NCBI GenBank assembly: GCA_003485715.1
Contig: DNIF01000091.1
Span: 5,171 to 12,367 of the forward strand
DNA from: Gammaproteobacteria bacterium
Lineage (GTDB): Bacteria > Pseudomonadota > Gammaproteobacteria > UBA7966
Reading direction: 5' to 3'
Length of the DNA stretch: 7,197 bases
The translations under genes and the position numbers were made by a program. Below are positions 1 through 6,600 of the stretch, piece by piece. The stretch's first letter is position 1. Each line of letters begins with the position of its first letter. A model generated the notes under the pieces. It did not search any database and was not told the DNA's origin. It worked only from the letters and a program-made list of their open reading frames with translations.

Positions 1-42
1 TCTCATCTTCCGGATCTCCTGTAACAGCTCCGTCCGTCTCAT
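1..42 (-). CDS. 5' end of a probable ISNCY-type IS transposase (partial)
   Basis: Reading the minus strand leftwards, an ATG at 42-40 opens a frame that stays open to the window edge and encodes MRRTELLQEIRKMR. A strong Shine-Dalgarno sequence (AAGGAGGT, plus-strand 55-48) lies 5 bases upstream, which makes the start convincing although only 14 codons are visible. From memory, the wording ELLQEIRKMR is typical of the N-terminus of ISNCY-group transposases, which continue with FEEAY and a helix-turn-helix. That family call rests on recall of a short segment and could be wrong. The gene is divergent from the metal-efflux operon. If the call is right, the IS has its 5' end facing the operon and the rest of the element lies left of the window. 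Confidence 0.6.
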   Translation of the reverse strand, partial: MRRTELLQEIRKMR

Positions 43-47
43 CGCTC

Positions 48-55
48 ACCTCCTT
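48..55 (-). promoter_or_regulatory. Ribosome binding site of the minus-strand gene
   Basis: The plus strand reads ACCTCCTT, so the minus strand carries AAGGAGGT. It sits 5 bases before the ATG at 42-40. This near-perfect match to the anti-Shine-Dalgarno is the main reason to accept a gene of which only 14 codons are visible. Confidence 0.75.
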
Positions 56-71
56 GAGGTAACCATGACGA

Positions 72-102
72 CCGGACAGATCGCGTGCTACAAATCCGGA
101 CA
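72..102. repeat. CCGGACA direct repeats, possible IS-end transposase-binding sites
   Basis: CCGGACA occurs at 72-78 and again at 96-102, 24 bases apart. A shorter GGACA follows at 127-131, 29 bases further on. On the minus strand these read TGTCCGG, upstream of the putative transposase start. Regularly placed short repeats between an IS terminus and its transposase gene are common binding sites, so this is my preferred reading. The exact outer end of the element and any target-site duplication cannot be fixed from one end. The 43-160 stretch otherwise holds no gene, only the candidate promoter described separately. Confidence 0.35.
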
Positions 103-141
103 ACTCAAAAACCCGCGACATGACATGGACAAAGCTTTGGA

Positions 142-170
142 TTGAAAGAAGACGCAGAGCGTGTTACGAT
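142..170 (+). promoter_or_regulatory. Candidate sigma-70 promoter for the efflux operon
   Basis: TTGAAA at 142-147 (5 of 6 matches to the -35 consensus) and TACGAT at 165-170 (4 of 6 to the -10 consensus) are separated by exactly 17 bases. Transcription would begin near 177, only about 5 bases before the ATG at 182, so the first gene would be almost leaderless and the GTG at 161 would be unusable. No clear CusR/CopR-type palindrome or MerR-type 19-20 base spacer was found. In GC-rich DNA such matches can arise by chance, so this is a hypothesis. Confidence 0.3.
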
Positions 171-541
171 CCAGCGCAACCATGTGTCGGCTCAAGAACT
201 GCCTGCTGATCCTCATAGCCCTGTGGCTGCCCATCCAGGCGGTCGCGGCTATGACGGTGTCGTTCTGTCACCATGCGCCAGAGCCGGTGGCTGCGCAAGC
301 AAGCGATTGCCACGAACCAGTGGCGCATGTGGCGCATGTGGCGGACTCGGTCGCAGCGGTCGATCTGGAGCGCGAGATCGTTTGCGGTCATTGCGCGCTG
401 TGCCATCTCACCAGCGCCAGCGTCCTGTTGGCACCCACCGATAATTTCCCGCTGCACGCGGCGAACAAGCGAGTGCCCAAGCCGATCACCGCTTCCGCCA
501 GCCACATCCCCGAGCCGCCGCAACAACCGCCCAGACGCTGA
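161..541 (+). CDS. Small exported Cys/His-rich protein, function unknown (DUF2946/CopL-like)
   Basis: The 126-residue product starts with a signal peptide (basic residues R3, R10, K12, hydrophobic core about 14-28, probable cleavage after AVAA at 27-30). The exported part has Cys at 36, 50, 75, 78 and 81 and many His (37, 38, 51, 56, 59, 77, 82, 99, 115). Motifs are CHH, CH and a tight CGHCALCH cluster at 75-82; the C-terminus is Pro-rich. Small proteins with this layout often occur beside copper genes in Betaproteobacteria (DUF2946 or CopL-like), but I cannot assign a family firmly. Metal binding in the periplasm is inferred from composition. Start choice: GTG at 161 has an AAAGAAG sequence 9 bases upstream; ATG at 182 (residue 8) keeps the whole signal peptide but lacks a Shine-Dalgarno. 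The gene leads the operon, 69 bases ahead of cusF. Confidence 0.7.
   Translation: MLRSSATMCRLKNCLLILIALWLPIQAVAAMTVSFCHHAPEPVAAQASDCHEPVAHVAHVADSVAAVDLEREIVCGHCALCHLTSASVLLAPTDNFPLHAANKRVPKPITASASHIPEPPQQPPRR
320..343 (+). repeat. 9-base tandem repeat (about 2.7 copies) inside the Cys/His-rich gene
   Basis: GTGGCGCAT is repeated head to tail at 320-328 and 329-337, followed by a partial copy GTGGCG at 338-343. It is in frame and encodes Val-Ala-His, Val-Ala-His, Val-Ala-Asp (residues 54-62). Each unit adds one His to the spacer between the two Cys clusters. The repeat could expand or contract by slippage without breaking the frame. Confidence 0.8.
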
Positions 542-552
542 ACACTCAGTCC

Positions 553-573
553 GGCAGGGCATACCGCTCTGCC
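553..573 (+). other. Intercistronic RNA hairpin between the first gene and cusF
   Basis: GGCAGGGC (553-560) can pair with GCTCTGCC (566-573) to give an 8-base-pair stem with one G-U pair and a 5-base loop (ATACC). The 69-base gap is the only sizeable one in the operon. No U-run follows directly; the nearest T stretch is about 20 bases on, so it is not a standard intrinsic terminator. A processing, mRNA-stability or polarity element that sets different levels of the first protein and the pump is possible but unproven. Confidence 0.45.
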
Positions 574-600
574 AAAGCCGTGTTCAGTTCAATTTTGTCT

Positions 601-605
601 GGAGG
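601..605 (+). promoter_or_regulatory. Ribosome binding site of cusF
   Basis: GGAGG sits 5 bases before the ATG at 611 and fixes this start over the longer overlapping readings. Its strength fits a small periplasmic metallochaperone made in excess over the pump. Confidence 0.8.
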
Positions 606-610
606 TTTCC

Positions 611-901
611 ATGAAATCCGTTTTCCGTGCCTTGGCCGCAGTCGGCCTACTGCTGTCCTTTTCTGTTGCTGCCGCCAACCAACTGGCCGAAGGCACCGTC
701 AAGAGAATCGACGCCCCGAGCCAGCGCGTGATGCTCGCCCACGGCCCGCTCCCCAGCATCGGCATGGGGTCGATGACCATGATGTTCAAGGTCAGGGACG
801 CGGCGATGCTCAAGCCGCTCAAGGTAGGCGACAAGGTGCGCTTCCAGGTCGAGGACATAGGCGGCAATTTCACCATCACCCGCATCGAGGCCAGGAGGTA
901 G
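611..901 (+). CDS. cusF: Periplasmic CusF-like Cu(I)/Ag(I)-binding protein
   Basis: This 96-residue protein has a signal peptide (K2, R6, hydrophobic 7-20, likely cleavage after AAA at 20-22) and one CusF domain, a small five-stranded OB-like barrel. Members carry Cu(I) or Ag(I) in the periplasm and pass it to CusB of the CusCBA pump. By alignment to E. coli CusF (ligands H36, W44, M47, M49, recalled), the equivalents here are H44, M52, M55 and M57, within HGPLPSIGMGSMTMMF. The Trp that caps the metal is therefore Met, and a further Met (58) stands where E. coli has Arg. The second half (LKVGDKVRFQVEDIGGNFTITRIE) matches the family's closing strands. The ATG follows a GGAGG site. The stop codon (899-901) overlaps the ribosome binding region of the next gene, which starts 4 bases later. 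Family call secure; metal preference inferred. Confidence 0.9.
   Translation: MKSVFRALAAVGLLLSFSVAAANQLAEGTVKRIDAPSQRVMLAHGPLPSIGMGSMTMMFKVRDAAMLKPLKVGDKVRFQVEDIGGNFTITRIEARR
893..898 (+). promoter_or_regulatory. Ribosome binding site of the outer membrane factor gene
   Basis: AGGAGG lies 7 bases before the ATG at 906 and is embedded in the last codons of cusF, directly against its TAG stop. A ribosome finishing cusF clears the site, so the two genes are probably translationally linked. Confidence 0.8.
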
Positions 902-905
902 GGCG

Positions 906-2177
906 ATGAAGTCCCTACCACTGTTCGCGGCGGCACTGATCGCCGTCGGTGGGCTGGCGCACGCGTCCGAAAGTCTCGTTCTCGGCGGCAGCGTCGAGAA
1001 CCTGCTGACCTACGCGCGCGACAGTCATCCAGCGCTGCTTGCGCAACGCCATGCCGCCGCGGGCGCCGCCGCGCGCATCGAGTCCGCCGGCGCGCTGCCC
1101 GACCCGATGTTCAGCATCGAACTGCGCGATTTCACCGACGCGTCCAACAACGATACGGGCGCGCGCGTCGACCTCTTCCCGCCGCGCATTCGCGGCGCCG
1201 CGGGCTTTACCGTGACACAAAGCCTGCCCTGGTTTGGCAAGCGCGACTTGCGCCGTGCGCTGGCGTCCGCCGAGAGCGATGTGGCCGCGCACACCGTCGC
1301 CGTGAGCTGGAACAATCTGTCCTGGCAGATCAAGCAGACCTTCGCCGAGCACTACCTGCAGGGCGCGAGCCTGCGTTATGGCCGCGAAAACCTCGCGCTG
1401 CTCGACCAGTTGGCCGCCATCGCTGAGGTACGCTACGCCAACGGCCTGGCACCGCAGCAGGACGTGATCAGTGCCCAGACCGAGCGCACCGCGCTGGCGA
1501 GCGAACTCGTGACGCTCGAAGGCGGCAGCTCGCGCAGCTCGGCGCGGATGAAATCCTTGCTCGGCCGCCCGTCCGGACTTAAGCTCAAAGCTCCGGAGCG
1601 CCTGCGCGAACTGCCGACGAAACTGGATGGCGCGCAGCTTGAAGCCCGCTTGCTCGCCCGCAATCCGCTTTTGGCCGCCGACGCAGCGCGCATCGCGGCG
1701 GCGGAAAAAAACCGCGAACTGACCTGGCGCGAACGCTACCCGGACGTCAATGTCGGGCTGGCGGCCACGCAGCAGCGCAACCTGCCGACCAGCTACAACC
1801 TGATGTTCGAGATCAACATTCCTCTCCAGCAGGGCGCCCGCCGCGCCCGCGAACTCGAGGCGGAGCGCGAACTCGAGGCCGCACGGGCGCGCCGCGCAGC
1901 GACGCAGCTCGAGCAACAGGCGGCGATTGCTGAGAACCTCGCCGCCTTGCAGGCGGCGCAGCGTGTCGAGACGCTAATCGCCACCAGCCTGCTGCCGCAG
2001 GCCGATCTCACCTTGCAGGCGGCGCTGATCGGCTACGAGACGGGACGCGTCGATTTCGCCGCCGTGCTCGACGCCCAGCGGCGGATCCGCCAGGCGCGCG
2101 CAGCGCAAGTGCGCGCGCGCGTCGAACAGGAACTGCGGCGCGCCGACATCGAGCGCGCCCTCGGAGAAGAACTATGA
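906..2177 (+). CDS. cusC: TolC-family outer membrane factor of the Cu/Ag efflux pump (CusC-like)
   Basis: The 423-residue protein is the outer-membrane exit duct of a tripartite pump; a trimer would form a beta-barrel plus a long periplasmic alpha-helical tunnel. It has a signal peptide (cleavage likely after AHA at 18-20) followed by two similar OEP repeats. The first holds LTYARDSHPALLAQR (34-48), the QSLPWFGKR segment (105-113) typical of outer membrane factors of heavy-metal pumps, and RYANGLAPQQDVISAQ (176-191). The second has ARNPLLAADAARIAAAEKN (251-269) and GYETGRVDFAAVLDAQR (376-391), with heptad-rich helices at about 309-355. There is no Cys anywhere, so unlike E. coli CusC it cannot be an N-acylated lipoprotein. 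It sits between cusF and cusB and overlaps the latter by 4 bases (ATGA). CzcC or SilC would be equally fair names; the Cu/Ag assignment comes from its neighbours. Confidence 0.9.
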   Translation: MKSLPLFAAALIAVGGLAHASESLVLGGSVENLLTYARDSHPALLAQRHAAAGAAARIESAGALPDPMFSIELRDFTDASNNDTGARVDLFPPRIRGAAGFTVTQSLPWFGKRDLRRALASAESDVAAHTVAVSWNNLSWQIKQTFAEHYLQGASLRYGRENLALLDQLAAIAEVRYANGLAPQQDVISAQTERTALASELVTLEGGSSRSSARMKSLLGRPSGLKLKAPERLRELPTKLDGAQLEARLLARNPLLAADAARIAAAEKNRELTWRERYPDVNVGLAATQQRNLPTSYNLMFEINIPLQQGARRARELEAERELEAARARRAATQLEQQAAIAENLAALQAAQRVETLIATSLLPQADLTLQAALIGYETGRVDFAAVLDAQRRIRQARAAQVRARVEQELRRADIERALGEEL

Positions 2178-3655
2178 AGCAGATCGTGATCATCGCACTG
2201 CTGGTGGTCGCCGCGGCGCTCGGTTACTGGCTCGGCGGACAGCAACACGCGAAAACAGGCGCTGACACAACAGCGGCAACTGCCCCGGAGGGGAGAAAGA
2301 TTCTCTACTACCGCAACCCGATGGGCCTGCCCGGCACCTCGCCGGTGCCCAAGAAGGACTCGATGGGCATGGACTACATCCCGGTCTTTGAAGGCGAGGA
2401 CGGGGCTGTCGACGGCAGCGTGAAGATCAGCGCGGCGCAGGTGCAAAAGCTCGGTGTGCGCACCGAGGCGGCGGCGCTGCGCGATCTTTCCCGGCCGATT
2501 CGCACAGTCGGCCGTGTCGAGATCGACGAGCGGCGCGTCTTCGTCGTGGCGCCGAAGTTCGAAGGCTGGATCGAACGCCTGCACGTGAATGCCACCGGCC
2601 AGCCGGTGGCGAAAGGGCAGGTCTTGTTTGAAGTCTTCAGCCCGGAGCTGGTCTCGGCCCAGCGCGAATACCAGGTCGTCGCGCGCGGCGTGGCAGCGCT
2701 GGCGCAGGCGGGTCCGGAGGCGCAGGCAAGCATGCGCCGCATGGCTGACGCCGCGCTGGCGCGGCTCGCCAACTGGGACATTTCCAGCGAGCAGATCGAG
2801 CGGCTCAAGACCGGCGGCGAACCGCAGCGCACGCTGACTTTCCGTGCGCCGGCCTCCGGCGTGATACTCGAGAAGAAGGCGCTGCAGGGCATGCGCTTCA
2901 CGCCCGGCGAGGCGCTCTACCAGATTGCCGACCTGTCGCGCGTCTGGGTGCTGGCCGACGTGTTCGAGCGCGACATCGCGGCGGTGAAAGTCGGACAGGC
3001 GGTCGAGGTGGGCATCGACGCCTTCCCCGACAAAGTCTTCGCCGGCCGGGTGAGCTTCCTCTACCCGACGCTCAACCCGCAGACGCGCTCGGTGCCGGTG
3101 CGCATCGAGTTGCCCAACCCGCGCGGCAAGCTGCGGCCGGCGATGTACGCCAATGTCCAGCTCCAAGTCCGCGCCGACAGGAAGGTGCTGGCGGTGCCGA
3201 TCTCGGCGGTCATCGATGGCGGCATGTCCCAGCGCGTCATCGTGCGGCGGGAGGCAGGCCGTTTCGAGCCGCGCGATGTGAAGCTGGGCCTGCGCGGCGA
3301 CGATTACGTCGAGGTCAGGGAGGGTGTCAAGGCCGGCGAGCAAGTCGTCGTCGCGGCCAACTTCCTGATCGACTCCGAGAGCAACCTCAGGGCCGCGCTG
3401 GGCAGGATGAAGGAAGCGCCGCAGGCTACGGTCAGTCATCAGGCCGTCGGCACGCTCGACAGCATCGAAAGCGACGGTTCGGTAATGATTACGCACGAAC
3501 CGGTGGCCAGCCTCAACTGGCCGACCATGACGATGGCCTTCGTGCCGGCCAACCCTGCGCTCGTCGAAAAGATCAAGCCGGGCACGCCGATCCGCTTCGA
3601 GTTCGTCGAGCGCAAGCCCGGCGAGTGGGTGATCACGCGCATGGAGGGGCGCTGA
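2174..3655 (+). CDS. cusB: CusB-type membrane fusion protein with a C-terminal CusF domain
   Basis: This 493-residue periplasmic adaptor links the CusA pump to the outer membrane factor. In order it has an N-terminal membrane anchor (4-20); a Met-type heavy-metal-binding segment (44-72) with M50, M64 and M66, spaced like the M21/M36/M38 site recalled for E. coli CusB; a barrel-sandwich half (123-158); an alpha-helical hairpin (160-215); the returning half (221-252); a beta-barrel (255-330); and a membrane-proximal domain (335-408). After a linker (409-423) comes a complete CusF domain (424-493) with all four canonical ligands: H441, W449, M452 and M454 in HEPVASLNWPTMTMAF. CusB-CusF fusions are known, for example SilB of Cupriavidus metallidurans. 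The fused domain probably receives or delivers Cu(I)/Ag(I) close to CusA. The ATG overlaps the upstream stop, with GGAG 7 bases before it. The stop lies one base before cusA. Confidence 0.93.
   Translation: MKQIVIIALLVVAAALGYWLGGQQHAKTGADTTAATAPEGRKILYYRNPMGLPGTSPVPKKDSMGMDYIPVFEGEDGAVDGSVKISAAQVQKLGVRTEAAALRDLSRPIRTVGRVEIDERRVFVVAPKFEGWIERLHVNATGQPVAKGQVLFEVFSPELVSAQREYQVVARGVAALAQAGPEAQASMRRMADAALARLANWDISSEQIERLKTGGEPQRTLTFRAPASGVILEKKALQGMRFTPGEALYQIADLSRVWVLADVFERDIAAVKVGQAVEVGIDAFPDKVFAGRVSFLYPTLNPQTRSVPVRIELPNPRGKLRPAMYANVQLQVRADRKVLAVPISAVIDGGMSQRVIVRREAGRFEPRDVKLGLRGDDYVEVREGVKAGEQVVVAANFLIDSESNLRAALGRMKEAPQATVSHQAVGTLDSIESDGSVMITHEPVASLNWPTMTMAFVPANPALVEKIKPGTPIRFEFVERKPGEWVITRMEGR
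3643..3649 (+). promoter_or_regulatory. Ribosome binding site of cusA
   Basis: GGAGGGG inside the last codons of cusB lies 7 bases before the ATG at 3657. It fixes the cusA start, which lies one base past the cusB stop. Confidence 0.8.
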
Positions 3656-3656
3656 C

Positions 3657-6600
3657 ATGCTCGAAAAAATCATCGACTGGTCGGCGCGCAATCCCTTCCT
3701 AGTCCTGCTCGCCACGCTGCTGATCGTGCTGGGCGGCGTGGTGGCGGTCGTCAAGACGCCGCTCGACGCCCTGCCGGATCTCTCCGACGTGCAGGTGATC
3801 GTCTACACGGAGTATCCGGGCCAGGCGCCGCAGGTGGTCGAGGACCAGGTGACCTTTCCGTTGACGACATCCCTGCTGGCGGTGCCGAACGCGAAGGTGG
3901 TGCGCGGCCTCTCCTTCTTCGGCGCCAGCTTTGTCTATGTGATTTTCGAAGACGGCACCGACATCTACTGGGCGCGTTCGCGCGTGCTCGAATATCTCAA
4001 CCAGGCGGCCGGGCGCCTGCCGCCTGGGGTCGCGCCGAGCCTTGGCCCCGACGCCTCGGGCGTCGGTTGGGTGTACCAGTACGTGGTGCTCGGCGCGAAC
4101 CAGACGCTCGCCGAGCTGCGCACGCTGCAGGACTGGTACCTGCGTTACCAGATCAGCGCCGTGCCGGGCGTGGCCGAGGTGGCGAGCATCGGCGGCTTCG
4201 TCCAGCAGTACCAGGTGGTGGTCGATCCGGCCAAGCTGCGCGGCTACGGCATTGCGCTGATGACGCTGGCCAACGCGATCCGCAACTCGAACCGCGACGT
4301 CGGCGGTCGCGTCATCGAAATGGCCGAGACGGAATACATGGTGCGCGGACGCGGCTTGCTCGCTGGCCGGGCCGATCTCGAACAACTGGTGCTCAAGTCC
4401 GAGCGGGGCACGCCGGTACTGTTGCGCGACGTTGCGCGCGTCGAGCTCGGCCCGGCCGAGCGGCGCGGCATCGCCGAGCTGGACGGCGCGGGCGAGGTGG
4501 TCTCGGGCATCGTCGTGGCACGGCACGGCCAGAACGCGCTCGAGGTGATCGACAACGTCAGGCAAAAGATCGGCGAACTCGCAGCCGGCCTGCCCGAAGG
4601 CGTGCGCATCGAGACCGTGTACGACCGTTCCGAGCTCATCGAGCGGGCGATCGACACGCTCGAGGAGAAGCTGCTCTATGGCTCGATCATCATCGCGCTG
4701 GTGTGCCTCGTCTTCCTGCTGCACCTGCGCAGCGCCATCGTCGCCATCGTCGTCCTGCCGGTGGGCATGCTGATGGCCTTCATCGCCATGCGCTGGCTTG
4801 GCATCAATGCGAACATCATGAGCCTGGCCGGCATCGCCATCGCCTTCGGCACGATGATCGACGCGTCCGTCGTCATGATCGAGAACGCCCACAAGCATCT
4901 CGAACGGCTCAAGCCCGGTGAGTCCCGCTCCGAGGCGATGATCCTGGCGTGCAAGGAAGTCGGTCCGGCGCTGTTCTTCGCGCTGCTGGTGATCACCGTT
5001 GCCTTCCTGCCGGTACTCGCGCTCGAAGCGCAGGAAGGCCGGCTGTTCGCGCCGCTGGCGTGGACCAAGACTTTCGCGACGGCGGGGGCGGCGCTGCTCT
5101 CGGTGACGCTGGTGCCCGTGCTGATGCTGCTGTTCATCCGCGGCCGCATTCTGCCCGAAGCGCGCAATCCGCTCAGCCGTGCGCTCCTCGCGCTCTATCG
5201 CCCGGTCATCGTGTGGGTGCTGCGCTGGAAATGGGCGACGCTGCTGCTGGCGCTGCTGGTCATGGCGAGCGCGCTCTGGCCGGCGGCGAAACTCGGCAGC
5301 GAGTTCATGCCGACGCTCAACGAGGGCTCGCTGTTCTTCATGCCCACCGGCCTGCCGGCGATGTCGGTGACGAAAGCGGCCGAACTCGTGCAAACGCAGA
5401 ACAAGATCATCAAGAGTTTCCCCGAAGTGGCTTCGGTGATCGGCAAGGCCGGCCGCGCCAACACCGCCACCGACCCCGCGCCGATCGAGATGTTCGAGAC
5501 GGTGATCAACCTGAAACCCGAGAGCGAATGGCGGCCGGGCATGGACGTGGACAAATTGATTGCCGAGCTGGATAAGGCGCTGCAATTCCCGGGCATCGCC
5601 AACTCCTGGACGATGCCGATCAGGGCGCGCATCGACATGCTGACGACGGGCATCCGCACGCCGGTCGGCATCAAGGTCTTTGGCCGCGATCTGGCCGAGA
5701 TGGAGCAGCTCGCGCGGCAGATCGAGGCGGTAGTAAAGCAGGTGCCGGGCACCGGTTCCGCCTACGCCGAACGCATCACCGGCGGCTGGTATCTCGACAT
5801 CGAGCCGGACCGGAATCAATTGGCGCGCTACGGCATCCTCGTTGGCGACCTGCAGGAGGTCGTCGCCACCGCGCTCGGTGGCGAGACGCTGACCACGATA
5901 GTCAGGGGCCGCGAACGCTTCGGCGTGACGCTGCGCTATCCGCGCGAACTGCGCGACGATCCGCAGAAGATCGCCGCCAACGTGCTGGTGCCGGCCATGA
6001 GCGAGATGGGTGCCAGTGGGCAACCCATCATGGTGCCGCTGGGGCAAGTGGCGCAGGTGAGCATCCAGAAAGGCGCGCCAGCGATCCGCACCGAGAATGC
6101 GCTGCTCTCCGTCTACATCTTCATCGACATCCGCGACCGCGACATCGGCTCGTATGTTGCCGAGGCCAAGCGTGCGGTGGCCGAGCAGGTGCAGTTTCCG
6201 CAGGGCAGTTACGTCACCTGGAGCGGCCAGTTCGAGCACATGGAGCGGGCGCTCGAGCGCCTCAGGATCGTCGTGCCGTTCACGCTGCTGATCATCCTCC
6301 TGCTGCTCTACCTCAACTTCCGCGCGCTGACGCAGCCCCTGATCGTCATGCTCACGGTACCCTTCGCGCTGGTCGGCGGCGTCTGGCTGATCTGGCTGCT
6401 CGGCTACAACATGAGCGTCGCCGTAGCGGTCGGCTTCATCGCGTTGGCCGGCCTGGCCGCCGAAACGGGGGTGGTGATGCTGATCTACCTCGACCGCGCC
6501 TGGGCGGAGGTCAAGCAAAAGGCGGCGCTGGCGGGACGGCGCCCGACTTTGATCGAACTGTATGGGGCGGTGATGGAAGGCGCGGTGGAGCGCTTGCGGC

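Noticed and set aside
119..139. CATGACATG (119-127) and the 10-base palindrome CAAAGCTTTG (130-139) as a metal-regulator operator
   Set aside because: Both are short and match no CusR/CopR or MerR-family operator that I can recall; they may simply be part of the IS end. Worth revisiting only if conserved in related operons.
142..444. Overlapping plus-strand frame starting at a TTG, in another phase of the first gene
   Set aside because: No signal peptide or motif and Arg/Gly-rich filler. The alternative frame has a signal peptide and patterned Cys/His residues.
553..573. Hairpin after the first gene as an intrinsic terminator
   Set aside because: No U-run follows the stem, and the downstream genes have no clear promoter of their own, so full termination is unlikely.
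915..1916. A 333-codon open frame on the minus strand opposite cusC
   Set aside because: Antisense shadow of the outer membrane factor; Arg/Ala/Gly-rich with no domain signal.
2033..3754. A 573-codon open frame on the minus strand across cusC, cusB and cusA
   Set aside because: It spans three real genes, has low-complexity antisense composition and no convincing ribosome binding site or family motif.
3699..6518. A 939-codon open frame on the minus strand opposite cusA
   Set aside because: Its product is rich in His, Arg, Asp and Gln with no recognisable domain, as expected for the antisense of a GC-rich gene with G/C third positions. The plus strand encodes a complete, well-conserved CusA.
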